From positions 1-5,708 of the forward strand of contig JAKAOD010000231.1 of assembly GCA_021823365.1 (NCBI GenBank): a DNA stretch of 5,708 bases. The letters run 5' to 3'. A program made the position numbers and the translations under genes. The notes beneath the pieces were generated by a model. The model did not search any database and had not been told where the DNA came from. It was given only the letters and a program-made list of their open reading frames with translations. Position 1 is the first letter of the stretch; each line of letters begins with the position of its first letter. Shown in pieces: positions 1-5,708 of this stretch. This DNA comes from Actinomycetes bacterium (GTDB lineage Bacteria; Actinomycetota; Acidimicrobiia; Acidimicrobiales; Bog-793).

Positions 1-259
1 ATCTCCGCCCGAGGAGCTCGCTCGCCACGTGGGGCCCACCGTCGGCGTCGTCTCGCCGCGCGGCGAGCACAGCCTCCTCGAGCTCGGCTTCGACGGCATC
101 GAGTGGCTCGTGGGCTACCTCGTCGCTCTGGAGCTGCCCTTCGAGGTCCTCGAGCCGGAGGACGTCCGCGCCGGCGTCGGCGAGCTGGCAGAACGCCTGG
201 CGGCCGCCCACCAGCTGCCCCGTGCGGAGGGGGCCGGACGTTATGCTCGACCGGCGTGA
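1..259 (+). CDS. WYL domain-containing transcriptional regulator, C-terminal fragment
   Basis: This is the last 85 or so codons of a gene that begins before the window. The frame is open from base 2 to the TGA at 257-259. The visible peptide reads ...VGVVSPRGEHSLLELGF, then a tryptophan-containing helix (GIEWLVGYL), then FEVLEPEDVRAGV and an Ala/Leu/Glu-rich final helix (ELAERLAAAH). The pattern of hydrophobic strand, helix, 'EVLEPE', terminal helix matches the C-terminal extension (WCX) of WYL-domain regulators such as PafB/PafC. These usually have an N-terminal helix-turn-helix and a central WYL ligand-binding domain, both outside the window and not verifiable here. PafBC proteins of Actinobacteria act in the DNA-damage response, but family membership alone does not assign that role. 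The stop overlaps the start of the next small ORF, suggesting co-translation. An internal ATG at 29 is not the true start, because the homology-like sequence continues upstream of it. Confidence 0.72.
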   Translation, partial: SPPEELARHVGPTVGVVSPRGEHSLLELGFDGIEWLVGYLVALELPFEVLEPEDVRAGVGELAERLAAAHQLPRAEGAGRYARPA

Positions 260-489
260 AGCGCCGAGCGCTGTCGCTCAAGGACGACGTCGCGGAGATC
301 ATCGACCGCATCGCCCGATCCAGGAGTCACGTGCCGCCGGGCGAGGGCCCGCCGCCCGCCGAGGGCGAGCTGGTGCTGCCGGAGGAAGCGCCCCGCATCC
401 GGGCGCGCCGGCCGGAGCCGGATGCGCCCTCGCGAGCCGGCGGCTGGGTCGCAGCCGGCGGCCGGGTCACGAAGTCGCACGGCGCCTGA
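256..489 (+). CDS. small hypothetical protein, 77 aa
   Basis: I do not recognise this product. The frame starts at GTG 256, sharing GTGA with the stop of the preceding WYL gene. This is a typical arrangement for translational coupling and explains the lack of a well-placed Shine-Dalgarno site. It ends at TGA 487-489, 10 bases before the deaminase start. Nearly every third codon position is G or C, which favours this frame over the Arg-rich overlapping one that begins at ATG 243. The N-terminal third (KRRALSLKDDVAEIIDRIAR) looks like a charged amphipathic helix. The rest is Pro/Gly/Glu-rich and probably disordered, with LVLPEEAPRIRARRPEPDA in the middle and a basic tail. There is no signal peptide, transmembrane segment or cysteine pair. 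It may be a small accessory or regulatory protein, or a fast-evolving spacer ORF; the existence of the protein is inferred from frame and context only. Confidence 0.5.
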   Translation: MKRRALSLKDDVAEIIDRIARSRSHVPPGEGPPPAEGELVLPEEAPRIRARRPEPDAPSRAGGWVAAGGRVTKSHGA

Positions 490-499
490 GCGCCCGCCG

Positions 500-1669
500 G
501 TGAGCGATCGAGCTGCAGCACAGGAGCCGCCTGGCACGCCCTCGCTCGGGCTGCCCGACGGCGTTACGGGCGTCTTGCCCGACCGCCTTCTCCGCCTCGC
601 CGTCGACAGCCACGTCGTCGACGCCGGTCGCTTCGTCGTGCCGCCCGAGAACATCCAGCCGGCGAGCCTCGACCTCCGGCTCGGCGAGTGCGCCCACCGG
701 GTCCGCTGCAGCTTCCTTCCCGGGGACGCGACCGTCGAGGAGCGGTTGAAGGAGTACTCGTCCGACGTCCTCGACCTGCGGGACCGCGGCGCCGTCCTCG
801 AGATCGGTCGCCCCTACCTCGTTCCTTTGAAGGAGCGCCTCCGCCTTCCCCCGGGCGTCCAGGCGAAGGCGAACCCGAAGAGCTCGACCGGACGGATCGA
901 CGTCTTCACGCGGGTGATCACAGACCACGGCAGGCGCTTCGACGACGTCGCGCCCGGCTACTGCGGACCGCTGTACCTCGAGGTCGTCCCGCTCTCCTTC
1001 GCGGTTCGCGTCCGGGAGGACCTCACGCTCAACCAGCTCCGGCTCGTCGCGGGCCGGCCCGAGCTCAGCGACGAGGAGCTGCGCGAGCAGCACGCGCGAG
1101 ACCCGCTCCTCTACCGGGGGGGAAGGCCCGTGCCTCCGGAGGAGCTCGCGCTGTCGAGCGGCCTGTTTCTCGGGCTGGACCTCCGCGGGGACGAGGTGCG
1201 CGGCGTCGGGTACCGGGCGCGTGAGGGCGCGCCGCTGCTCGACCTCACGCCGGGGGCAACCGTCAGCACGGAGATGTTCTTCGAGGTTGTCCGCAGCGAG
1301 CCAGGCGACCGGCTCCCGCTCATCCCGAAGAAGTTCTACCTGCTCATGTCGGACGAGGCCGTTGCGATCCCACCGACGCTCTCGGCGGAGATGACCGCGT
1401 ACGACCCCACCAGCGGGGAGCTGCGGACCCACTACGCCGGCTTCTTCGACCCGGGCTTCGGCTTCGACCGCGAGGCCGGCTTCCTCGGTTCACGCGCCGC
1501 ACTCGAGGTCCGAGCGCACGACGTCGAGTTCATGATCGAGGATCGTCAACCGGTGTGCAAGCTCACCTTCCAGCGCATGATGGAGGTGCCCGAGCACCTC
1601 TACGGCGCCGCGATCGGCTCCTCCTACCAGCAGCAGACCGAGACGTTGAGCAAGTATTTTCGCCGCTGA
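500..1669 (+). CDS. dcd: 2'-deoxycytidine 5'-triphosphate deaminase, two-domain type
   Basis: This cytosolic enzyme deaminates dCTP to dUTP, feeding dUMP and so thymidylate synthesis. With the GTG 500 start it has 389 residues, about twice a classic Dcd (about 190) and close to the long duplicated form known from rhizobia and other bacteria (Pfam DCD_N type). From start to end it follows that form: VLPDRLL at about 25-31, ENIQPASLDLRLG near 50-62, the active-site segment NPKSSTGR at 125-132, FTRVITDH at 136-143, and GPLYLE with Glu161. A second, diverged repeat of the fold follows, with HYAGFFDPGFG at 311-321 and ALEVRAHD with Glu336. The C-terminus, SSYQQQTETLSKYFRR, matches the usual family end, so the gene is complete. 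The start is uncertain: GTG 500 fits just after the upstream stop but has no clear Shine-Dalgarno sequence, ATG 422 would overlap the small ORF by 68 bases, and TTG 575 would begin right at the conserved block. The stop codon lies inside a 22-bp tandem repeat. Confidence 0.92.
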   Translation: MSDRAAAQEPPGTPSLGLPDGVTGVLPDRLLRLAVDSHVVDAGRFVVPPENIQPASLDLRLGECAHRVRCSFLPGDATVEERLKEYSSDVLDLRDRGAVLEIGRPYLVPLKERLRLPPGVQAKANPKSSTGRIDVFTRVITDHGRRFDDVAPGYCGPLYLEVVPLSFAVRVREDLTLNQLRLVAGRPELSDEELREQHARDPLLYRGGRPVPPEELALSSGLFLGLDLRGDEVRGVGYRAREGAPLLDLTPGATVSTEMFFEVVRSEPGDRLPLIPKKFYLLMSDEAVAIPPTLSAEMTAYDPTSGELRTHYAGFFDPGFGFDREAGFLGSRAALEVRAHDVEFMIEDRQPVCKLTFQRMMEVPEHLYGAAIGSSYQQQTETLSKYFRR

Positions 1670-1713
1670 ATCGCGCCACCGTCGCCGCTGGATCGCGCCA
1701 CCGTCGCCGCTGG
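1661..1713 (+). repeat. 22-bp tandem repeat at the dcd/livG joint
   Basis: Bases 1661-1682 and 1683-1704 are identical except at one position (A at 1669, G at 1691). The first nine bases of the unit, cgccgctgg, recur at 1705-1713, giving about 2.4 units. Taken from base 1670, the 22-base unit is repeated exactly (1670-1691 and 1692-1713). The first unit contains the last two Arg codons and the TGA stop of dcd; the single difference turns that TGA into TGG in the second unit. The end of the repeat runs straight into the Walker A codons of the livG remnant (ggcgcgggcaagacg). The period is not a multiple of three, so the repeat is not a protein-level repeat. Short homology of this kind at the seam between two unrelated genes is what slippage, template switching or end joining tends to leave; it could also be an assembly seam. 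Confidence 0.93.
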
Positions 1714-2389
1714 CGCGGGCAAGACGTCGCTCTTCAACTGCCTGACCGGCGTGTACGTGCCGCAGCTCGGCAGGATCGTCTTTTACGGCCGTCGGCGCGG
1801 CCCGGTCTCCGTCGTCGGCCACAGGCCGCACCTCGTGAACCGCGCGGGGATCGCGCGCACCTTCCAGACGAGCCTGCTGTTCAACGCCCTCACCGCGTTC
1901 GAGAACGTGAAGATCGGCGTCGAGGCGCTCCAGCGCACCGGCCCGCTCGGCGCGATGCTCCATCTCCCCCGCACCCGGCGCGAGGAGCGCGAGAGCGACG
2001 CGCGCACGGCGGAGCTGCTCGAGTTCGTCGGCCTTCGTGACCGGTCGAACGACCTCGCGAGCGCGCTTCCCTACGGCGACCGCCGCCGCCTCGAGATCGC
2101 CCGCGCCCTCGGCACCTCGCCCGAGCTCCTGCTCCTGGACGAGCCCGCGGCCGGGACGAACCCGGCGGAGAAGTCCGCCCTCGCCGAGCTGATCCGCAGC
2201 GTCAACGCCGGCATGGACGTGAGCGTGCTGCTCATCGAGCACGACATGGGCCTCGTGATGTCGCTCGCAGATCGCATCGTCGTGCTCAACTTCGGCCAGG
2301 TCATCGCGTCGGGCACACCCGCGGAGGTGCAGCGCGACCCGGCCGTCATAGAGGCCTACCTCGGCGCGCCGGATCCGGAGGGCGCCTGA
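1709..2389 (+). pseudogene. livG: LivG-like branched-chain amino acid ABC transporter ATPase, 5'-truncated
   Basis: Intact LivG is one of two ATPases energising the LivHMGF importer for Leu/Ile/Val or related substrates at the cytoplasmic face. Here the frame is clean but the protein begins inside Walker A: GAGKTSLFNCLTGVY is preceded by VAA instead of GPN, so the first Walker A glycine is gone. The roughly 40 residues before it (first beta strands and the A-loop aromatic) are missing. Only 39 bases lie between the dcd stop and this point, so a frameshift cannot hide them. The first usable start is GTG 1751, after the P-loop; it would give 212 residues against about 250-260 in the family. In that numbering the rest is well preserved: Q-loop ARTFQ (Gln39), Liv-type signature LPYGD at 106-110, Walker B LLLLDEP at 126-132, D-loop AAGTNP, and the H-loop His164 in LLIEHDMGLVM. 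Without a P-loop, ATPase function is unlikely. CTG 1688 is a possible but poor start that would retain GAGKT. The stop lies 2 bases before livF. Confidence 0.82.
2377..2382 (+). promoter_or_regulatory. ribosome binding site of livF
   Basis: GGAGGG lies within the last codons of the livG remnant, nine bases before ATG 2392. It gives livF its own good initiation signal, so livF can be translated even though the upstream gene has lost its normal start. Confidence 0.7.
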
Positions 2390-2391
2390 GG

Positions 2392-3108
2392 ATGCTGCTC
2401 GAGATCGAGGGCCTCGAGGTCCGCTACGGCGCGATCCCGGCGCTGAAAGGGATCGACCTCGAGGTCGACGAGCACGAGATCGTCACGCTCCTCGGCGCCA
2501 ACGGGGCAGGGAAGACGACCACGCTGCGAACCATCTCCGGGCTCGCCCACCCGGCCCGCGGCTCCGTCGTCCTCGACGGGGAGCGCATCGACCATCTCCG
2601 GCCGCACGAGGTCGCAGCCCGCGGGATCGGTCACGTCCCGGAGGGCCGTCGGATCTTTCCGCGCATGAGCGTGCTCGAGAACCTCGAAATGGGAGCCTAC
2701 CGGCGGCGCGGGAGCCTTCGGCACGACTTCGAGCGGGTATTCGGGCTGTTTCCCGTGCTCGGCGACCGGCGCCGGCAGATCGGCGGGACCTTGTCCGGCG
2801 GCGAGCAGCAGATGCTCGCCATCGGGCGGGCGCTCATGAGCGAGCCCCGGCTCCTCCTGCTCGACGAGCCGTCGCTGGGTCTCGCGCCGCTCATCGTCCG
2901 CGACATCTTCGCGATCGTCCGCCAGATCCGCGACGACGGCACGACGATCCTTCTCGTCGAGCAGAACGCGACCCAGGCCCTCCGGCTCGCCGACCGCGGC
3001 TACGTCATCGAGAACGGCTCGATCGTGATGGCCGAGAAGGCAGACCGGCTCCTGGCCGACGAGCGCGTGCGCGCCGCCTATCTCGGCGAGGCGGCACCCG
3101 GCGCGTAG
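2392..3108 (+). CDS. livF: branched-chain amino acid ABC transporter ATP-binding protein LivF
   Basis: This is the second ATPase of the LivHMGF-type importer; it acts as a dimer partner of LivG under the LivH/LivM permeases. It is 238 residues, the normal length for the family, and complete. Visible motifs are A-loop Tyr12 (VRYGAI), Walker A GANGAGKT at 35-42, the LivF-typical HVPEGRRIFPRMSVLENL at 81-98 in the Q-loop region, signature LSGGEQQ at 134-140, Walker B LLLLDEP at 154-160 with Glu159, D-loop SLGLAP, and LLVEQNA near 187-193. Gln191 stands where most ABC ATPases have the H-loop His, which is usual for LivF and not a defect. The end (ADRGYVIENGSIVM...AYLG) is also typical. ATG 2392 is fixed by a ribosome binding site and by sitting 2 bases after the livG stop. 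No permease or binding protein is in the window, so its transport partners must lie elsewhere or be lost. Substrate cannot be told from the ATPase; amides, urea or aromatic compounds are possible as well as Leu/Ile/Val. Confidence 0.93.
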   Translation: MLLEIEGLEVRYGAIPALKGIDLEVDEHEIVTLLGANGAGKTTTLRTISGLAHPARGSVVLDGERIDHLRPHEVAARGIGHVPEGRRIFPRMSVLENLEMGAYRRRGSLRHDFERVFGLFPVLGDRRRQIGGTLSGGEQQMLAIGRALMSEPRLLLLDEPSLGLAPLIVRDIFAIVRQIRDDGTTILLVEQNATQALRLADRGYVIENGSIVMAEKADRLLADERVRAAYLGEAAPGA

Positions 3109-3134
3109 ACGCCGGCCCCGGGCCGTCCGACCCT

Positions 3135-3169
3135 CGGTAGCCGGGCGACGCCTGGTCGCCCGGCTACCG
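3135..3169. terminator. bidirectional stem-loop terminator between livF and the chemoreceptor gene
   Basis: Bases 3135-3149 (cggtagccgggcgac) and 3155-3169 are exact inverted complements, forming a 15-bp stem with a five-base loop (gcctg); a T-G wobble at 3134/3170 could add one pair. It begins 27 bases after the livF stop and ends 19 bases before the stop of the convergent chemoreceptor gene, so it can serve both strands. There is no T-tract on either side, which is common for such hairpins in high-GC genomes but makes the intrinsic strength uncertain. Confidence 0.82.
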
Positions 3170-3188
3170 GATCCGGGAGCACGGGAAC

Positions 3189-5612
3189 TCAGTAGCGGAA
3201 GCGGGAGATCAGCTCCTGGAGCTCCCCGGTCATCCGTGCGAGCGCCCCCGCCGCATGGGTGGTGCTCGTCGCCGCCGTCGAGCTGAGCTCGGCGGCCTCC
3301 GCCACGCTGCCGATCGTGGACGCGATGTCGCCCGCGCCCTGGGCGGCCCCGGCGACATTTCGTGCGATCTCGTTCGTCGTCGCCGTCTGCTGTTCCACGG
3401 CTGACGCGATTGCCGACTGGAGCTCGTTGATCCGGTCGATGATCTCCTTGATCTTCCCGATCGCCTCGACCGCTCCCGAGGTGTCGTACTGGATCGCCGA
3501 GATCTTCGCCGAGATCTCGTCGGTCGCGGTCGCCGTCTCGCGGGCGAGCTCCTTCACCTCGCCGGCGACGACGGCGAATCCCTTCCCCGCCTCGCCCGCC
3601 CGCGCGGCCTCGATCGTCGCGTTGAGCGCGAGCAGGTTCGTCTGCTGGGCGATCTGAGTGATGACCTTGATCACCTCACCGATCTCCGCCGAAGACTCGC
3701 CGAGCTTGGCGACGGTCCCGTTGGTCGCCTCGGCGACCTTCGCCGCCTCGATCGCGACGCGCGCGGCGTCGGCGGAGTTCTTCGCGATCTCGCGGATCGA
3801 AGCGGTCAGCTCCTCCGCCGCCGCCGAGACGCTCTCGACCTGGCCGGAGAGGACCTCCGACGTGCGCGAAGCCGACTGGGCCCGGACCGTGGTCTCCTCG
3901 GAGCCAGAGCGCATCTGCCCGGAGGTCGCGAGCAGCTCCTCGGACGCCCCGGCAAGCCCCTTGCCGGTCTCGCCGACCATCGCGATCCGCCTCCGAAGGT
4001 CGCCGAGCAGCGACGCCAGGCTCGCGCCGACCCTGCCGACCGCGTCGTCGCCCGAGACAGGCACCTCGACGGTGAGGTCCCCCGCCGCCGCCGCCGAGAC
4101 GACCTCGAGGATGGCGTCAACCTTCTCGCGAAGCTCGCGCTCGGACTCCCGCTCCGACGCCTGGTCCTCGAGCCGCTCGACCGCCTGCGAGATGACCTGG
4201 CCGACGTCGCGCATCGCGGTGAGGCGCCATTCGGCGAGCGGCTCGGGCTCCGGCGCCGAGAAGAAGTCCATCGTGCCGACGACCCGACCGTGGACGACGA
4301 GCGGGAAGCAGACGGCGGCCGCCGGTCCCGCCTGGCGCGCTGCGGCGATCCGCGGGCACCCGCCGAGCTCGGTCGCGACGTCGCTGTGCACGAGCCCTCG
4401 CGAGGCCCAGGCGCGGCCGCCGAGTCCGCTCCCCTCGCTCACGGGCGCGCCCCGCGTCGCCTGGTCGAAGGACCCGGACCCGACGCTGCCGGACTCCGCT
4501 GCGAGCCGCAGCGCACGCGCGTCGTCGTCGACGACCCAGTGCGAGCCGTACGCCCAGCCGAAGCCACGCCGCACGGTGTCGAGCGCCGTGCGGATCGCCT
4601 CCTCGACGCTCCGCGCGTCGTGCAGCGCCCCGAGCACCGCGATCACCGCCGCCCCGTCGGCGGCCGCCTGCGCCTGGGCGCGGCTGCTCGCGTCGAGCTC
4701 CGCCCGGGAGCTCGCCTGTGCGGCGATCGCCCGGTTGAGCGAGGACGCGACATCGCCGAGCTCGTCCGCCGTGCCGACCTCGGCACGAGCCTCGAGGTCG
4801 CCACCGGTCACCGCGGTGAGCGTCGAGTTGATGACCTCGATCGGGCGCGTGACGGAGCGCGTGATCACGAGCGCCGACGCCAATGCGAGCAGCACGGCGA
4901 GGGCGCCGAGGATGATGAGGATCTCCTCGCCCGTGTTCGCCGAGGAGATGGCGCCGCCGGTCGCCGACTTGACGTGCGCCGCGACGTCGCCGACGAGGTT
5001 CTCGAGCGGCGCCGTCACCGTGCCGAACGCCAGGGCGGCCACGCCGTTGTACGCCGCCGCGAGGCTGGAACGCGTGCCGATGCCAAAGTCGGTGTTGATC
5101 GAGCGTGAGAGGTCAACGTAGGTGGTGAACGCCTTGCCGGCCGCGGCGAGCTGGCCCCGCTCGGCCTGATCCAGGGCGAGACGGGAGACGGCGGCGCTCT
5201 GGGCCTCGTAGGTCGCGACGCCCTGGCGGAAGGACTGCAGGTCGCCTGTCGCCGTCGAGTGCGAGTTGTAGTCGAAGGCGACGGAGTTCTCCGCCACGGC
5301 GACGCTCGCCGCATCGAGCTGCAGCTGCTTGACCGCAGCCGTGGTGGCGACCTCGTCGCGCGCCGAGGTCCCGTTCGCGCGGGCCGAGGCCGCGGCGACG
5401 ACGCCGAGGGCGAGCACGATGACGACCAGCGCGGTGACCAGGCCGTAGCTCGCCATGAGCTTCGTCCGCACCCGGACCCTCCCGAGCCCGTGTGCCGCCG
5501 AGCCGGCAGCGCCGAACTGCCCGGCGGCCCCTGCCCCTGCCACCGACGGGCCCGCCCCGGCTGCGTGGGGTGCTGGGCTCCCCTGCCAACTCTTCTGCTG
5601 CGCGCGCGCCAT
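3189..5612 (-). CDS. methyl-accepting chemotaxis protein with HAMP and GAF domains
   Basis: This 807-residue membrane chemoreceptor would signal to CheA/CheW to control flagellar rotation. In order it shows: a cytoplasmic Ala/Gly-rich tail (1-50); TM1 at about 54-77; an extracellular, mostly helical sensor (78-229) of four-helix-bundle character; TM2 at 230-250; HAMP at 252-304 ([22 protein letters not shown]); a GAF domain at about 322-482 ([19 protein letters not shown], then [18 protein letters not shown]); a second HAMP-like unit at about 496-548 ([22 protein letters not shown]); and the signalling domain at 549-807. The hairpin tip, [20 protein letters not shown] followed by [20 protein letters not shown] (651-690), is nearly canonical. 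There is no CheR-tethering NWETF-type pentapeptide; the protein ends in FRY. ATG 5612 is chosen for its well-spaced AAGGAG; Met53 (base 5456) would lie at TM1 and has no better support. The ligand cannot be assigned; the GAF domain suggests an added cytoplasmic or redox-type input. The gene stands alone and converges on livF. Confidence 0.95.
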   Translation of the reverse strand: MARAQQKSWQGSPAPHAAGAGPSVAGAGAAGQFGAAGSAAHGLGRVRVRTKLMASYGLVTALVVIVLALGVVAAASARANGTSARDEVATTAAVKQLQLDAASVAVAENSVAFDYNSHSTATGDLQSFRQGVATYEAQSAAVSRLALDQAERGQLAAAGKAFTTYVDLSRSINTDFGIGTRSSLAAAYNGVAALAFGTVTAPLENLVGDVAAHVKSATGGAISSANTGEEILIILGALAVLLALASALVITRSVTRPIEVINSTLTAVTGGDLEARAEVGTADELGDVASSLNRAIAAQASSRAELDASSRAQAQAAADGAAVIAVLGALHDARSVEEAIRTALDTVRRGFGWAYGSHWVVDDDARALRLAAESGSVGSGSFDQATRGAPVSEGSGLGGRAWASRGLVHSDVATELGGCPRIAAARQAGPAAAVCFPLVVHGRVVGTMDFFSAPEPEPLAEWRLTAMRDVGQVISQAVERLEDQASERESERELREKVDAILEVVSAAAAGDLTVEVPVSGDDAVGRVGASLASLLGDLRRRIAMVGETGKGLAGASEELLATSGQMRSGSEETTVRAQSASRTSEVLSGQVESVSAAAEELTASIREIAKNSADAARVAIEAAKVAEATNGTVAKLGESSAEIGEVIKVITQIAQQTNLLALNATIEAARAGEAGKGFAVVAGEVKELARETATATDEISAKISAIQYDTSGAVEAIGKIKEIIDRINELQSAIASAVEQQTATTNEIARNVAGAAQGAGDIASTIGSVAEAAELSSTAATSTTHAAGALARMTGELQELISRFRY

Positions 5613-5617
5613 GGAGG

Positions 5618-5623
5618 CTCCTT
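5618..5623 (-). promoter_or_regulatory. ribosome binding site of the chemoreceptor gene
   Basis: On the minus strand this reads AAGGAG, five bases before ATG 5612. It supports the upstream start and therefore the reality of the 50-residue cytoplasmic N-terminal extension. Confidence 0.75.
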
Positions 5624-5669
5624 GCCGACGACGGACCGCCCGGAGCTGCCCGGACGACGTGCCCGAGGT

Positions 5670-5696
5670 CCAACGGCAGCGTCGCCCCCGACTTGA
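5670..5696 (-). promoter_or_regulatory. possible sigma-28 (FliA/SigD-type) promoter of the chemoreceptor gene
   Basis: On the minus strand, TCAA (5693-5696), 15 bases, then GCCGTTGG (5670-5677) resembles the flagellar sigma-28 pattern TAAA-N15-GCCGATAA: three of four bases match at -35, five of eight at -10 including the GCCG core, and the spacing is exact. It lies 57 bases before the start codon, a sensible leader length. Sigma-28 promoters commonly drive chemoreceptor genes. The match is partial and the region is GC-rich, so chance is not excluded. I see nothing else in the 5613-5708 stretch. Confidence 0.4.
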
Positions 5697-5708
5697 GCGT
5701 TCAGATCG

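Noticed and set aside
222..503. Alternative small ORF, with ATG 243 and a GGAGGGGG stretch upstream
   Set aside because: The predicted peptide is Arg/Gly-rich, as expected of an out-of-frame reading; the frame starting at GTG 256 has the proper third-position bias and the GTGA overlap.
467..1432. 321-codon minus-strand frame antisense to dcd
   Set aside because: No family motif, and composition typical of a reverse-complement shadow; the + strand gene matches its family end to end.
1661..1713. CRISPR-like array or attachment site
   Set aside because: Only two and a fraction direct units with no spacers, no cas or integrase gene nearby, and the unit overlaps coding sequence.
2146..2200. Signature LPYGD in LivG instead of LSGGQ as a sign of decay
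   Set aside because: LivG proteins commonly have AYGDQ or PYGDQ here, so this is family-typical; only the missing N-terminus marks the gene as broken.
1490..2242. 250-codon minus-strand frame spanning the dcd/livG joint
   Set aside because: It crosses the seam without interruption, but its sequence is low in motif content and it mirrors the + strand coding frames; treated as a shadow.
2572..3000. Gln191 in place of the H-loop His of LivF as a possible inactivating change
   Set aside because: The VEQN sequence at this place is normal for LivF proteins, including the E. coli one, so it is not a defect.
3820..4100. Repeated GCC/GCCGCCGAGAC stretches within the chemoreceptor gene
   Set aside because: They encode short Ala runs in helical parts (SAAAE, SAAAA) and reflect high-GC Ala codons rather than a separate repeat element.
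3658..5121. 487-codon open frame on the + strand, antisense to the chemoreceptor
   Set aside because: Ser/Ala/Arg-rich composition with no recognisable motif; it mirrors the codon bias of the well-supported minus-strand receptor gene. Long antisense frames are expected at this GC content.

Overview
The window is very GC-rich, and its codons nearly all end in G or C. The gene content is a WYL-type regulator tail, a long two-domain dCTP deaminase, Liv-type ABC ATPases and a GAF-containing chemoreceptor. This fits a motile, high-GC bacterium, most likely in the Actinomycetota. That placement is inferred from composition and protein style; no rRNA or other strong marker is present.

Layout. Positions 1-259 (+) hold the C-terminal end of a WYL-family transcriptional regulator cut by the window edge. 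A small unrecognised ORF (256-489, +) overlaps its stop by four bases (GTGA). A 2'-deoxycytidine 5'-triphosphate deaminase (500-1669, +) follows after 10 bases. These three look like one transcription unit. Next come a 5'-truncated livG-like ATPase remnant (about 1709-2389, +) and an intact livF (2392-3108, +). An uninterrupted 15-bp stem-loop (3135-3169) separates livF from a convergent methyl-accepting chemotaxis gene (3189-5612, -), which has a good ribosome binding site and a possible flagellar sigma-28-type promoter at 5670-5696.

The most unusual place is the dcd/livG boundary. The dcd 3' end looks complete. The livG reading frame picks up in the middle of the Walker A loop, without the roughly 40 N-terminal residues the family has. 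The joint is a 22-bp tandem repeat (two copies plus a 9-base partial third) that includes the dcd stop codon. The permease and binding-protein genes that normally precede livG are absent from the window. The simplest reading is a deletion or rearrangement, or a misassembly, that joined dcd to the inside of a branched-chain amino acid transporter operon and left livF intact.

I see no RNA gene, CRISPR array, transposase or prophage gene. I do not see convincing evidence of a new multi-gene system; the rearrangement joint and the chemoreceptor promoter are the points most worth checking.
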